A DNA stretch of 64,000 nt from JAOPZW01 sp963707695. Lineage in GTDB: Bacteria; Actinomycetota; Thermoleophilia; Solirubrobacterales; Solirubrobacteraceae. The notes below the pieces were generated by a model. That model was given only the letters and a program-made list of their open reading frames with translations. It had not been told where the DNA came from and searched no databases. The DNA lies in the NCBI GenBank assembly GCA_963707695.1, contig CAVPQY010000006.1, forward strand, positions 496,001 to 560,000, written 5' to 3'. Both the position numbers and the translations under genes were made by a program. This document shows, piece by piece, positions 43,481 through 52,124 of the stretch; positions within the stretch are counted from its first letter, which is position 1; every line of letters begins with the position of its first letter.

Positions 43481-43963
43481 TTGACCTCAACGGACAGCCA
43501 TCGGCCCGGCGTCACCGACTTCGTCCACGTCGGTCTCGTCGTCGAGGACCTCGACGAGACGGTCCGGTTTCTCGCGCTGCTCGGCTTGGACTGCGGCGAG
43601 CCCGGGACGTTCAGCGGCGAGTGGATCGGCCGGATCATCGGTCTCGAGGACGTGACGGTCGAGGTCGTGATGGCTCGCACCGCCGACGGGAGCGACATGT
43701 TCGAGGTGGTGCGCTTCCACTCGCCTTCCGCCGGCGCTCAAGAGCCGGCGCCGGCCGCGAACCGTCCCGGGCTCCGGCACATCGCCTTCAAGGTCGACGA
43801 CGTGCGTGAGGTCGTCGACCGCGTCCGAGAGGCCGGCTGGGACACGGTCGGGGAGATCGTCGACGTCGAGACCACGTTCCTCCTCTGCTACGTCCGCGGA
43901 CCCGAAGGCCTGATCGTCGAACTCGCCGAGCGGCTCGACGGCGCCGCTCCGTCAGCGAGGTGA
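43481..43963 (+). CDS. VOC (glyoxalase/dioxygenase fold) protein
   Basis: A 160-residue protein with two beta-alpha-beta-beta-beta modules: DFVHVGLVVEDLDETVRFL at the start and GLRHIAFKVDDVREVVDRVRE in the second half, ending GPEGLIVELAERL. H and E residues at the usual metal positions (about H16, H101, E149) suggest a metal site as in methylmalonyl-CoA epimerase or glyoxalase I. The substrate is unknown. The start is TTG 43481 as the only early start in frame; confidence in that is moderate. It overlaps the convergent thioredoxin-like gene by 12 nt. Confidence 0.8.
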   Translation: MTSTDSHRPGVTDFVHVGLVVEDLDETVRFLALLGLDCGEPGTFSGEWIGRIIGLEDVTVEVVMARTADGSDMFEVVRFHSPSAGAQEPAPAANRPGLRHIAFKVDDVREVVDRVREAGWDTVGEIVDVETTFLLCYVRGPEGLIVELAERLDGAAPSAR

Positions 43964-44278
43964 CGTCGCCCCTGCCCCCGCCAGAGCGTCGAGCACCCAC
44001 TCATCCGCCGGCCTGCCGCGCAGGCCGCTAGGGGTCGCGTACAGACGGCACGTCAGTCCGAAGTCGGTGCGCTCGCCGGCGCCGGGGTCCACGTCCTCGC
44101 CGTTGATCCGCAGCGTCGGCGAGCCCAGGAACCGCTCGCGCACAGCGGCCTCGTGCGACTCGACGCGGCGCAGCGAGATCTCTGCCTCGACGGCGGCCTC
44201 GGCGAGAAGGTCCGTCAGGTGCGGCAGCAGCTCCTCGTGGTTGGGGCAGCCGTCGACGTACAGAAGCTCGACCTGCAT
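43952..44278 (-). CDS. Thioredoxin-like protein of the mercury/arsenic-context type
   Basis: A 108-residue protein: VELLYVDGCPNHEELLPHL at the N-terminus (single cysteine in place of CxxC), a GSPTLRINGEDVDPG cis-proline-type segment, then LTCRLYATPSGLRGRPADEW. I associate this pattern with small thioredoxin-fold proteins encoded near alkylmercury lyase and related resistance genes; no such gene is next to it here. Redox function with only C11 and the late cysteine is uncertain. It is convergent with and overlaps the VOC gene. Confidence 0.7.
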   Translation of the reverse strand: MQVELLYVDGCPNHEELLPHLTDLLAEAAVEAEISLRRVESHEAAVRERFLGSPTLRINGEDVDPGAGERTDFGLTCRLYATPSGLRGRPADEWVLDALAGAGATSPR

Positions 44279-44341
44279 GAGGGTTCCAGCCTACGACGAG
44301 GTCGTGGCGGCGTCGGGGACGGCAGCCCGATGGACCGCCCG

Positions 44342-44380
44342 GGCGGGAGGGGCGGCCCGCGCAGACCGCCCCTCCCCGCC
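44342..44380 (-). terminator. GC-rich terminator hairpin of the MMPL gene
   Basis: GGCGGGAGGGGCGG (44342-44355) pairs with CCGCCCCTCCCCGCC (44366-44380) with one bulged base and a 10-nt loop, 11 nt beyond the MMPL stop. Confidence 0.7.
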
Positions 44381-44390
44381 GGACCCGACC

Positions 44391-46535
44391 TCAGCGGCCG
44401 GGCTCGGGCACCGCGTCCGGCGCCGGGCCGACGCGCAGGACGCGCGCGACGCGGGGCGGCATCCACCAGTTCCAGCGCCCGAACATCGACACGAGCGCGG
44501 GCACCAGCACCGCGCGCACGACCGTCGCGTCGAGCAGGATGCCGGCGGCGAGCCCCGTGGCGAGGATCTTCACGTCCGTCTCGGGGCCGGAGGCCAGCGC
44601 GGCGAACGCCAGGAACAGGATGAGCGCCGCGCTGGTCACGAGCCGCCCCGTCCGCGCGAGCCCGAACACGACCGCCTCGTCGGTGTCGTGCGTCTTGTCG
44701 TACTCCTCCCGGATGCGGGCGAGGATGAAGACCTCGTAGTCCATGGACAGGCCGTAGAGGAACGCGAACACGATGAGCGGGATCCAGGACGAGATCGACC
44801 CGGTCGCCGCGATCCCCCACAGCTCGTCGGAGCCGTGGCCCTCCTGCCAGACGAGGGTCATGATGCCCCACGCCGCCCCGATGGAGAGGATGTTCAGGAG
44901 GATCGCCTTCAGCGGCAGCAGCAGCGAGCGGAACGCCCGCGCCAGCAGCACGAAGGTCAGCAGCGAGATCACGCCGATCATGAGCGGGAAGGAGCCGTAG
45001 ACCGCGTCGATGAAGTCCGCGTTCAGCGGGCCGCTCCCTCCCACGCGAGCGTCGGGCGCGGCCTCGTGGGCGGCGTCGCGGAGGTCCTGCACCGCGTGGC
45101 GCCCGGCCGACGACTCGTCGCCGGCGCGCGGGACCGCGGCGACGATCGCGGTCCCGTCGCGGCGCCACTGCGTGCCGGCGGGGGCCACGGCGCCGTGGAC
45201 GCCGTCGACCTCGGCCTGCGCCGTCGCGACCCTCGCCGCGGCGTCCTTGGGCACGAGCGTCTCGACCGGCGCGATGGCCCCCTTGCCGATGCCGGAGCGG
45301 TCGAGCTCGTCGAGGGCCTGCTTGGCCGGCCCGGACTTCGCGATCGTGTCGGGATCGGCGTTGCCGAGGTGGAGGTTCGTCGCGGACCCGAGCAGCGCGG
45401 CCAGGATGGCCACGGCGGCCAGGGCGGCGACCCACCGGCGCCGGACGACGGCCTCCGACCAGCGCTGCCAGAAGGCGTTGCTCGTGTCGCGCCGGCGCAG
45501 CCGGCGGCGATCCATCCGCGGTCCGACCGTCGCCAGGATGACCGGCAGCAGCGTGATCGCCACGAGCGTCGCCACCAGCGGGATGAGCATGCCGCCGTAG
45601 CCCATGCTGCGCAGGAACGGCAGCGGCAGCACGACGAGCGCGAGGAGGCCGACCGCGACGGTCGTGCCCGAGAACACGACGGCGCGCCCCGCGGTCGCCA
45701 TGGCCGCGACGACCGCCTCGTCGCCCTCCAGGCCGCGCTCGCGCTCCTCGCGCCAGCGGACGACGATCAGGAGCGCGTAGTCGATCGACACGCCGAGACC
45801 GATGAGGGCCACGAGGAACTGCACGATGGGCGAGATCTCGGTGATGGTGGTGAGGCCCCACAGCAGCAGGAACGACACCAGGACCGAGCAGATGGCCATC
45901 CCGAGCGGCACGAAGGCCAGGGCCGACCCGAAGACGAAGAGCAGGACGATCAGCGCGCCGACGCCGCCGATGACCGCCTCGAGCAGGACCCCGGGGCCGT
46001 CGTCGCCGCCGCCCGAGGAGTCGTAGAGCGCGTCGTAGCCGGTCAGCCGCACGGGCGCTCCGGCCACGGTGTCGCCGCGCAGCGCGTCGCGCAGGTCGCG
46101 CTGGACGTCGGTGTTGTTGCCGAAGGGATCGTCGCTGCGCGGACTGAAGACGTACACGAAGGCCGTCCGGCCGTCCTTCGAGGTGAAGGCGCGGTCGCCG
46201 GTGGAGCCGAAGCCGGCCACGCGGGACCCCGGGACGACCCGGTTGGCCTTGCGCTCGAGCGCGCGGAGGTCCTCGCGGACGCCCGGCGAGGTGACCGTCG
46301 TGCCCGGCTTGAGCGTCACCACCGGCACCAGGGGCAGCGTGTCGCCGCCGTTGCCGTAGGTCTGCGCGATCTCCTGGCTGGCCTCCCAGCCCTCGCGCCC
46401 GGGGACGCTGAAGCGCTGGTCGAGCGCCTGGGAGGCGGGGCCGGCGGACACCATGCCGACCAGGGTCAGGACGAGCCAGCTGATCGCGACCAGGCGCTTG
46501 TGGCGCAGGACGCTGCGGGTCAGGCGCTGCATCAT
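44391..46535 (-). CDS. MMPL-family RND transporter
   Basis: A 714-residue inner-membrane protein. It has an N-terminal transmembrane helix (about 15-33), a first extracytoplasmic domain (about 40-185), six helices (about 190-390), a second domain and six C-terminal helices. Conserved MMPL elements are the LIGLGVSIDYALLIVVRWREE and LYGLSMDYEVFILARIREEY segments, which carry the proton-relay Asp/Tyr pair in each half. Substrates of MMPL proteins are lipids, glycolipids or drugs; none can be assigned. ATG 46535 has a GGAG site. It is a single gene with its own terminator. Confidence 0.92.
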   Translation of the reverse strand: MMQRLTRSVLRHKRLVAISWLVLTLVGMVSAGPASQALDQRFSVPGREGWEASQEIAQTYGNGGDTLPLVPVVTLKPGTTVTSPGVREDLRALERKANRVVPGSRVAGFGSTGDRAFTSKDGRTAFVYVFSPRSDDPFGNNTDVQRDLRDALRGDTVAGAPVRLTGYDALYDSSGGGDDGPGVLLEAVIGGVGALIVLLFVFGSALAFVPLGMAICSVLVSFLLLWGLTTITEISPIVQFLVALIGLGVSIDYALLIVVRWREERERGLEGDEAVVAAMATAGRAVVFSGTTVAVGLLALVVLPLPFLRSMGYGGMLIPLVATLVAITLLPVILATVGPRMDRRRLRRRDTSNAFWQRWSEAVVRRRWVAALAAVAILAALLGSATNLHLGNADPDTIAKSGPAKQALDELDRSGIGKGAIAPVETLVPKDAAARVATAQAEVDGVHGAVAPAGTQWRRDGTAIVAAVPRAGDESSAGRHAVQDLRDAAHEAAPDARVGGSGPLNADFIDAVYGSFPLMIGVISLLTFVLLARAFRSLLLPLKAILLNILSIGAAWGIMTLVWQEGHGSDELWGIAATGSISSWIPLIVFAFLYGLSMDYEVFILARIREEYDKTHDTDEAVVFGLARTGRLVTSAALILFLAFAALASGPETDVKILATGLAAGILLDATVVRAVLVPALVSMFGRWNWWMPPRVARVLRVGPAPDAVPEPGR

Positions 46536-46710
46536 CGTGGTGCTTCTCCAGCGGGTCCGGGGAGGGAGGGAACGGCGCGCTCGGTTCTACCTCGCCCCGC
46601 GCGCGCCGGCACTACGGGGCCCCGCACGGGCGAGGTGCGGATACCACGAGCCGGGATCGAAGCGCGGGACGCGCCGATGGTGCCCGCGGCCCGGTCCACC
46701 GCCCGGTCGC

Positions 46711-47085
46711 TCAGCGGCGAGCGGGTCGCAGGGCGAGGGCGATCCCCACGCCGCTGATGCCGGCCAGGATCGGCACGGCCCGTCGGGCCCACACGGGCGG
46801 CAGGACCAGCTCGAACAGGGGCACGGGGTCCCCGACGCGCCGTTGGAGCGGACCCAGCGGACAGGCCCCGCGCCCGACCACGAGCCCGACGCCTTCCGCG
46901 CCGAGGATCCCGATCGCGGCGCGCAGCCGGCGGTCGCGGCGTCCGGTGACGGCACAGCCCCACACGTACCCGAGGCAGCTCAGCTCGACCAGGGCGATCG
47001 CGGCGTGGCCGGCCCGCAGGGCGCGGGCGCCGCGGGACAGCCTCGGCGGCGGCTCGGCCCCGGCACCGCCCGCAGGGTGGCTCAC
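46711..47085 (-). CDS. Small polytopic membrane protein (DUF2784-like)
   Basis: A 124-residue protein with a disordered N-terminus (about 20 residues) and three to four hydrophobic segments (HAAIALVELSCLGYVWGC, IGILGAEGVGLVVGRG, AVPILAGISGVGIALAL). The segment CPLGPLQRRVGDPVPLFE between spans is reminiscent of DUF2784 proteins; that is pattern-based and tentative. Start GTG 47085. No function is known. The 46536-46710 gap to the MMPL start holds no gene. Confidence 0.6.
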   Translation of the reverse strand: MSHPAGGAGAEPPPRLSRGARALRAGHAAIALVELSCLGYVWGCAVTGRRDRRLRAAIGILGAEGVGLVVGRGACPLGPLQRRVGDPVPLFELVLPPVWARRAVPILAGISGVGIALALRPARR

Positions 47086-47169
47086 CCGGCCTGGACCTCC
47101 CGGACGACGGCGGGCCCGAGCGCGATCCAGGCGAGCCCGAGCGGCCACGTCCGACCCGTGCGGAGGTCG

Positions 47170-47607
47170 TCAGGGACGCGGTGCGTCGGGTCGTGCCGGC
47201 GGCAGCGGGGCGAGCGGCGGCGGGACGAGGTCGTCCGGGTCGTCGACGAGGACGAGCTGCTCCTCGACCCCGGTGAGCTCGAGCAGGCGCGCGATCTCGT
47301 CGGTCCCGCGCACGACGGCGAGGTTGTGGCGGTTGATCCGGGCGAACTCGTTCTGCCGGAGGAGCTCCCGCAGCGCGGGGAGGTCCATGAACGTCAGCCC
47401 GCGCAGGTCCAGCACGACGTGGCGCACGCCGGCGGCCTGCGGTTCGAGCCGGTCGAGGACCTCGGCGACCTTCGAGACCGTGACGAGGTCGAACTCGCCC
47501 CGGAGCGCGACCAGGGCGGTCCGGCGGTGCAGCCGAGCCTCCACGGCGAGCTGGTCGCCCACGAGCTGCGCGGCCATCGGAGATCTGCTGGGGTGCGGCG
47601 AGGACAC
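47170..47607 (-). CDS. STAS-domain protein, anti-anti-sigma-like, phosphorylation site replaced
   Basis: A 145-residue protein with one STAS domain (about residues 20-120): LVALRGEFDLVTVSKVAEVL, HVVLDLRGLTFMDLPALREL and HNLAVVRGTDEIARLLELTG. In SpoIIAA/RsbV proteins the D-S-S-G motif carries the phosphorylated serine; here it reads D75-L-P-A78, so that serine is absent. Binding to a partner may be constitutive or regulated in another way. The acidic/proline tail is about 20 residues. GTG 47607 has a GAGGGG site and is preferred to ATG 47577. A RsbW-like kinase is encoded 0.8 kb away. Confidence 0.82.
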   Translation of the reverse strand: MSSPHPSRSPMAAQLVGDQLAVEARLHRRTALVALRGEFDLVTVSKVAEVLDRLEPQAAGVRHVVLDLRGLTFMDLPALRELLRQNEFARINRHNLAVVRGTDEIARLLELTGVEEQLVLVDDPDDLVPPPLAPLPPARPDAPRP

Positions 47608-47855
47608 GGGTCCCCTCTCTCGCCCCTCTGGAGGTGATGCGCGCGGGGAGGAGGGGCAGAGAACCCGGGGCGTGCCCCCGAGTCTAGGCGCCAGGCGCCC
47701 CCGGTGCGAACGACCCGGAGGCGAGCCGGTCGCGACCCGAACCCCGGGGCGCCTCGGAGTCCGCACGGCGCGCGTGTGCGCTTGCGCACGGTCGTCGGTG
47801 GTCGGGACGACGGGTGGGTAGCGGCCGTCGTCCAACCCCTGAGGAGGCACACACC

Positions 47856-48170
47856 ATGGCTGCAACCGCAACCGGTACGGGTCGCGGCGTCGGCCGCGCA
47901 GATCGCAGTTCTGCGCGCCTGACGACCGAGACGAAGCACTCGAGCAAGACCAGCGAGCTCTACATCTGGGCCGCCATCACCGTCGGCATCCTGCTCGCCG
48001 GCCTGCTCACCAAGGCCGGCGACGGCCACGACGACCGCCTGCAGGCCGATCAGGCGTGGCTGTACGTCGCCATCGTCACGGGCGCGTACCTCATCAGCCG
48101 CGGGCTGGCGAAGTCCGGCAGCCGCGAGCCGTACTACGTCGGCGGCGACAACGAGTCGCGCGACCGCTAG
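47856..48170 (+). CDS. Small two-span membrane protein of unknown function
   Basis: A 104-residue protein: polar N-terminus (LTTETKHSSKTSE), first span (about 36-53, LYIWAAITVGILLAGLL), an acidic loop (GDGHDDRLQADQAW), second span (about 68-83) and a short polar tail ending in YYVGGDNESRDR. Similar two-helix proteins with a TTETK start are common in actinobacteria; the function is not known to me. GAGGAGG ribosome site. A GGGTAG hexamer at 47816-47821 could be a sigma-B/F-like -10 element, but no matching -35 is seen. A GC hairpin follows the stop. Confidence 0.78.
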   Translation: MAATATGTGRGVGRADRSSARLTTETKHSSKTSELYIWAAITVGILLAGLLTKAGDGHDDRLQADQAWLYVAIVTGAYLISRGLAKSGSREPYYVGGDNESRDR

Positions 48171-48175
48171 CGCTC

Positions 48176-48208
48176 GCCCCGCGGGGCCCCTCACGGGGTC
48201 CTGCGGGC
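48176..48208 (+). terminator. Terminator-like hairpin after the two-span membrane gene
   Basis: GCCCCGCGGGGCCCC (48176-48190) pairs with GGGGTCCTGCGGGC (48195-48208), with G-U pairs and one bulge, starting 5 nt after the stop codon. Confidence 0.5.
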
Positions 48209-48331
48209 GACGCCGGCCGGGTGCGCGTCGTCGGACCCGCACCCGGTCGGCGGCTGACGCCCGTGCCGCTCTTCCTGGCGCGGGCGCGAGTGCCGGTCCG
48301 TACTCCTGATCTGACCCGCGTGGGTCCGGTT

Positions 48332-48358
48332 GGTTTCGAACCCCGGAGGCCCGGGGAC
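48332..48358 (+). promoter_or_regulatory. Candidate sigma-B/F-type promoter of the anti-sigma kinase gene
   Basis: GGTTT (48332-48336), a 16-nt spacer and GGGGAC (48353-48358) differ from the actinobacterial sigma-F consensus GGTTT-N15-17-GGGTA at one key base. It lies 45 nt before the anti-sigma kinase gene; such kinase genes are often transcribed by the sigma factor they control. No sigma factor of that class is in this window. Confidence 0.35.
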
Positions 48359-48402
48359 CCCTCCCGCACAGCGACGCCCTCGCGGGTGGAAGCCGGTACC
48401 TG

Positions 48403-48795
48403 ATGGACTCGACGTCTCTGGCCCGGCGCTTCCGAGCGTCCGCAGAAGCGGTTGGACAAGCACGACGTGAAGCGACGGCGTTCGCGCGCGACCAGGGCGT
48501 CGTCGACCCCGATGCCGTGGCGCTGGCGCTCTCGGAGGCCATCACGAACGTGGTGCTGCACGCCTACGCCGACGAGCCCGAGCCGGGCGACGTCGAGATC
48601 GTCGCCCGCTCGCTCCCGGAGGACGGGCTGATGATCGCCGTGTGCGACGACGGTCGCGGCATGACGCCGCGTCCCGACAGCCCGGGGCTGGGCCTCGGGC
48701 TGCCCCTCCTGGCCGCGCTCACGGAGCGCTTCGAGGTCCAGTCGCGCCCCGGCGGCGGGACGCGGCTGTGCCTGTTCTTCGCGACGGCCGCCTGA
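48403..48795 (+). CDS. Anti-sigma regulatory serine kinase (RsbW/SpoIIAB-like ATPase)
   Basis: A 130-residue GHKL ATPase of the HATPase_c_2 type. The N-box ALSEAITNVVLHAY (E45, N49), G1-box VCDDGRGM (D83, G86) and G2-box GLGLGLPL are intact. Proteins of this kind bind a stress sigma factor and phosphorylate an STAS antagonist. The nearby STAS gene is an obvious partner, but its phosphorylation serine is missing. The sigma factor is not encoded in the window. Confidence 0.86.
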   Translation: MDSTSLARRFRASAEAVGQARREATAFARDQGVVDPDAVALALSEAITNVVLHAYADEPEPGDVEIVARSLPEDGLMIAVCDDGRGMTPRPDSPGLGLGLPLLAALTERFEVQSRPGGGTRLCLFFATAA

Positions 48796-48849
48796 CCCCC
48801 GAGGTCGGCGGCACGTTCCGCCGGCCCGCGATGTCCTGGGCGGCTGGCG

Positions 48850-48855
48850 TACCCT
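48850..48855 (+). promoter_or_regulatory. TACCCT -10 box of the CDF-like gene
   Basis: TACCCT ends 7 nt before GTG 48863; no Shine-Dalgarno. Confidence 0.45.
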
Positions 48856-48862
48856 GCGGGGC

Positions 48863-49543
48863 GTGAGCGCGGGACCGTCCCTCCCCGTCCTGCCGGTCGT
48901 CGACGTCGCGGCCGGGCCGCCGCCGGCCGCCCGCGCGCACCTCGTCCGCCGGGCCCGGCTCCTCGCGTGGGTGGGCCTCGCGTGGCACGTGGCCGAGGCG
49001 GCGATCGCCGTCGCGGCCGGGGTCGCCGCCGGCTCCGTCGCCCTCGTCGGCTTCGGCGCCGACAGCCTGATCGAGGCGGTTGCGGGGCTCGTCGTGCTGT
49101 GGCTCATGACCGGGACGCGCTCGTCGTCGGCGCGGGCCGAACGCCGCGCGCAGCAGCTCGTCGCCGCGTCCTTCGTCGTCCTGGCGGCCTACGTGGGCGT
49201 CGAGGCGGTCCGGGACCTCGTCGGCGGGCACCGTCCCGGCGTGAGCTGGGTCGGCGTGGCCCTTGCGGCCGTCACGCTCGTCGCGATGCCGCCGCTCGCC
49301 GTCGCCAAGCGCCGCGCGGGTGAGCGCCTCGGGTCGGCGGCGACCGCGAGCGAGAGCCGGCAGACGATGCTCTGCGCCCAGCTCTCCGCGGGCCTCCTCG
49401 CCGGGTTGCTCGCGAACGCCGTCCTGGGGTGGTGGTGGGCCGACCCGGTCGTCGCGCTCGGCATCGCCGCGATCGCCGCCCGGGAGGCGCGCGACGCCTG
49501 GCGCGGCGACGCCTGCGGGTGCTGCGCGGCGCCCTCGGGCTAG
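48863..49543 (+). CDS. Cation-efflux (CDF-like) membrane protein
   Basis: A 226-residue polytopic protein with six hydrophobic segments. The second-span motif VGFGADSLIEAVAGLVVL and the late NAVLGWWWADPVVALGIAAIA match the metal-binding spans of cation diffusion facilitators (SLxD and ADP). The cytoplasmic C-terminal domain is missing; instead it ends in a short cysteine-rich tail, GDACGCCAAPSG. Short CDF-like proteins of this kind occur near metal-responsive genes. The metal is unknown. Its TAG stop overlaps the stop of the convergent VOC gene in CTAG. Confidence 0.8.
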   Translation: MSAGPSLPVLPVVDVAAGPPPAARAHLVRRARLLAWVGLAWHVAEAAIAVAAGVAAGSVALVGFGADSLIEAVAGLVVLWLMTGTRSSSARAERRAQQLVAASFVVLAAYVGVEAVRDLVGGHRPGVSWVGVALAAVTLVAMPPLAVAKRRAGERLGSAATASESRQTMLCAQLSAGLLAGLLANAVLGWWWADPVVALGIAAIAAREARDAWRGDACGCCAAPSG

Positions 49544-49911
49544 CGCTCCTGCAGCACGGAGAGGATGTTCCCGGCGGGGTCGGTGAACCAGGCGATGAAG
49601 GGCCCGTCCTCCCGCATCACGCCCTTCTCGTCCTGCGGCATCCCGTCGTAGCGCTCGAAGCGCACACCGCGCTCGGCCAGGCCGTCGACGGCGCGGTCGA
49701 TGTCGTCGACGGGGAAGTTCAGGATCGTGTAGGCGGCGGGGGTGTGGTCGGGCTTGGGGTAGACGAGGGTCGGCCGGTCGCCGGCCAGGTGCAGGGTCAG
49801 GAGGCCGTGCTCCTCGGACGTCCTGAGCCCGAGCGTCCCCTCGTAGAACGCCTTGGCCCGCGGCACGTCGTCCACCGCGAACCCACTGAACGCCGGGCTG
49901 TCGGCGAGCAT
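49540..49911 (-). CDS. VOC family protein
   Basis: A 123-residue single-domain glyoxalase/bleomycin-resistance fold: FSGFAVDDVPRAKAFYEGTLGL at the start, ILNFPVDDIDRAVDGLAERGVRFERYD in the middle and IAWFTDPAGNILSVLQ at the end. The N-terminal metal histidine is replaced (GFAVDD), so metal binding is doubtful. The function is unknown. Convergent with the CDF-like gene, and both stops lie in one CTAG. Confidence 0.85.
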   Translation of the reverse strand: MLADSPAFSGFAVDDVPRAKAFYEGTLGLRTSEEHGLLTLHLAGDRPTLVYPKPDHTPAAYTILNFPVDDIDRAVDGLAERGVRFERYDGMPQDEKGVMREDGPFIAWFTDPAGNILSVLQER

Positions 49912-50024
49912 GTCGGGCTCCTTCCTGCCGCGGCGCGTGCGCCGGGGCGATCGTTGTGCGGTGAGGACGCGGCCCGCGCCCCGAACTCATCGGCCGCGTC
50001 CCGCGACGGTCGGCGGCGGAACGA

Positions 50025-50050
50025 CGGAGGGCCCGCGAACGGGCCCTCCG
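50025..50050 (-). terminator. Terminator hairpin of the cold-shock gene
   Basis: CGGAGGGCCC (50025-50034) and GGGCCCTCCG (50041-50050) form a perfect 10-bp stem with a 6-nt loop, 24 nt past the cold-shock stop on the minus strand. Confidence 0.75.
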
Positions 50051-50074
50051 GTGCGGCGCTGAAGGCGGGTGGGC

Positions 50075-50278
50075 CTAGAGGACCTGCACGTTGCCCGCCG
50101 CGGGGCCCTTGGGGCCCTGCTCGGGGTCGTAGCTGACCTTGGCGCCCTCGGCCAGCGACTTGAAGCCGCTGCCCTGGATCGCGCTGTGGTGGACGAACAG
50201 GTCCTTGCCCGAGTCGTCCGGCGTGATGAAGCCGAAGCCCTTGTCGTCGCTGAACCACTTGACGGTTCCGGTGGCCAT
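50075..50278 (-). CDS. csp: Cold-shock protein
   Basis: A 67-residue single CSD protein binding single-stranded RNA/DNA: TGTVKWFSDDKGFGFITPDD with the RNP1 motif KGFGFI and RNP2 LFVHHSAI, and the usual end VSYDPEQGPKGPAAGNVQVL. ATG 50278 has a GAGGAGAG ribosome site, and its long 5' region up to about 50340 could carry the regulatory leader typical of csp mRNAs. Well-defined terminator downstream. Confidence 0.95.
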   Translation of the reverse strand: MATGTVKWFSDDKGFGFITPDDSGKDLFVHHSAIQGSGFKSLAEGAKVSYDPEQGPKGPAAGNVQVL

Positions 50279-50431
50279 CTTGCTCTCTCCTCGTACAGGT
50301 GCACTGCGAAACGCGGAGGTGCTGAGAGGCAACGACTGCGGAAACGCGGGCACTGCTTCGGTCAGGCGGATGCCCGACCCGTCCCCGGAGCCTAGCGCGC
50401 CGCGGCTCCTGGGCCTCGCCGAGCCTCTGTC

Positions 50432-52008
50432 CTACCGGAGCACGTACACCGTCGCGCAGCCGAAGTGCCGCACGGCGGTGACCATCCGACCGAGCGCCGG
50501 CCGCAGGTCCCTCCTCGTCGTGCAATCGGCCAGCACGAAGCGCGCTCCGCTGGCGCGCACGAGCTCCCGTTGCGCCGCGACCGGCTCCTTGCCGGCCATC
50601 AGGGCGTCGACGGCGACCGCACGGACGAAGTAGCGCGGCGTCCAGAACGCGTTGCCCACGTAGGTCGCGCGTCCGGTGTGACCCGGCACGACCGCGCCGA
50701 GGTCGGCGCGCGTCAGGACCGCCCAGCCGGCCGGCTCCCGGCGCAGGTCCGCGAGCGCGTCACGCTCGCCGGCGTCGATGAACGTCGGCGTCGGGTGGGC
50801 GCCGGCGGGCCCGGGCGTCGCCGAGAAGCGGACGAGCCGTCGCGCACGGTCGGCCTCGTCGACGAGCGGCACGAGGAGCAGCGCCAGGAGGCCCGCGGCG
50901 AGCGCCGTGCCGACCGCGCGAGTGGGCGCCACCCGAGGTCCCGGACGCCCTCGACCGCGAGGACGCCGAGCGGCAGGGTCACGCCGAGGAACGCGTGGAC
51001 GGGCGTCGTCCCGACCCGCTCGTTGACGAAGAAGACGACGAGCGTCGCGACGGGCCAGATCCGGGTCGCGGCGGCCAGCAGGGTCGTCGGGCGCCGGCGG
51101 TACGCCAGGGCGGCGGCGACCACGAGTGGGGCGAGCGAGAACGCGACGACGTGGAAGGGCCACTGCGTGTGCGTCGCCGCCTGCGCCGCCTCCCAGGCCG
51201 GATCGGCGTGACCGAGGACGACGTAGAAGGCCAGGGGCGCGGCGCCGGCCACGACGGTCGCGAGGAGCGGGCCCCTCAGGCGGTGCCCCGCCGGCCACAG
51301 GACGAGCTCGGCGCCGAGGAGGATGAGGATCAGCTCCTCGCCCTGCCAGGGGTGCAGCCACGACGCGAGGGCCGCGAAGGCGGGCGGCACCCAGGTCCGG
51401 CGGCCGCGCGCGTAGGCGAGCAGGGCGCCGACCATGGCGGCGAAGGCCAGCAGCGTGGGGTAGTACCCCCAGGACGTGTAGGGGAGCGAGAGCTCGTCGG
51501 TCGTCGCGGGCCAGGTGAAGCCCGTGCCGAGCCCGAGCTTGTCGTGGGCGAGCGCGCCCCACCCGACGAACAGCAGGGCGATCGCCAGCGCCGCCCGTCG
51601 GCTCCACGTGCCTGGGATGGCGGCGTGGACGTACGCGGCGGCGGCGACGGCCGCGCCGGCGACGGCGACGGGCTTCCACAGGAGGTAGGACAGCCACGCC
51701 GGGACGCCCAGTGCCGTGACCGCGCCGGAGAGCTCCATCATCGGCTGGGCGAAGTCGTGCGTGGTCGGGTCGGCCTGGAACAGGTTCGACGCGAGACCGT
51801 GCCGCGACATGTCCTGGATCCAGGCGAGGTACTGCATCTGGTCCTGCGCCCCGACGCCGTCGGTGCCGGTCCAGGTCTGCCCATGCCGCACGACGTGCCA
51901 GAGGCTGAGCGCCAGGACCCACAGGCTGAGGACCGCGAACGCGGCCACGATCACCGCCTCGACCGGGTCGGGACGCCGCCGCGCCGGGGTCGTGCGCGAG
52001 GGCGTCAC
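50432..52008 (-). CDS. Polytopic membrane protein, GT-C-like topology (frameshifted)
   Basis: About 525 residues after correction. Roughly ten hydrophobic segments occupy residues 15-370 (for example AVIVAAFAVLSLWVLALSL and PLLATVVAGAAPLAFYVVL), with an early extracytoplasmic loop, GTDGVGAQDQMQYLAWIQD, then a soluble C-terminal domain. That is the topology of GT-C glycosyltransferases and related DUF membrane proteins, but no diagnostic motif is seen. One base is missing near 50930; the C-terminal part (APTRAVGTALAAGLL to FGCATVYVLR) is in another frame. Start GTG 52008. It is divergent from the large exported protein. Confidence 0.68.
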
Positions 52009-52124
52009 CCCGGCAGTGTTGCACCGGCATGTGGCGCACCGGAGTTCGGCGCGATGGGAATTGCAGGCTGGATCCCGATGTCGGCCCCCCGAAAGGACTG
52101 GGGGGTCGCGTTCGTACCAAGGGC

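Noticed and set aside
47816..47821. GGGTAG as a sigma-B/F promoter for the two-span membrane gene
   Set aside because: No GTTT-type -35 element lies at a suitable distance.
48330..48346. GGTTTCGAACCCC resembling a tRNA T-arm
   Set aside because: No acceptor, D or anticodon stems can be formed around it on either strand, and the spacing fits a GGTTT promoter element better.
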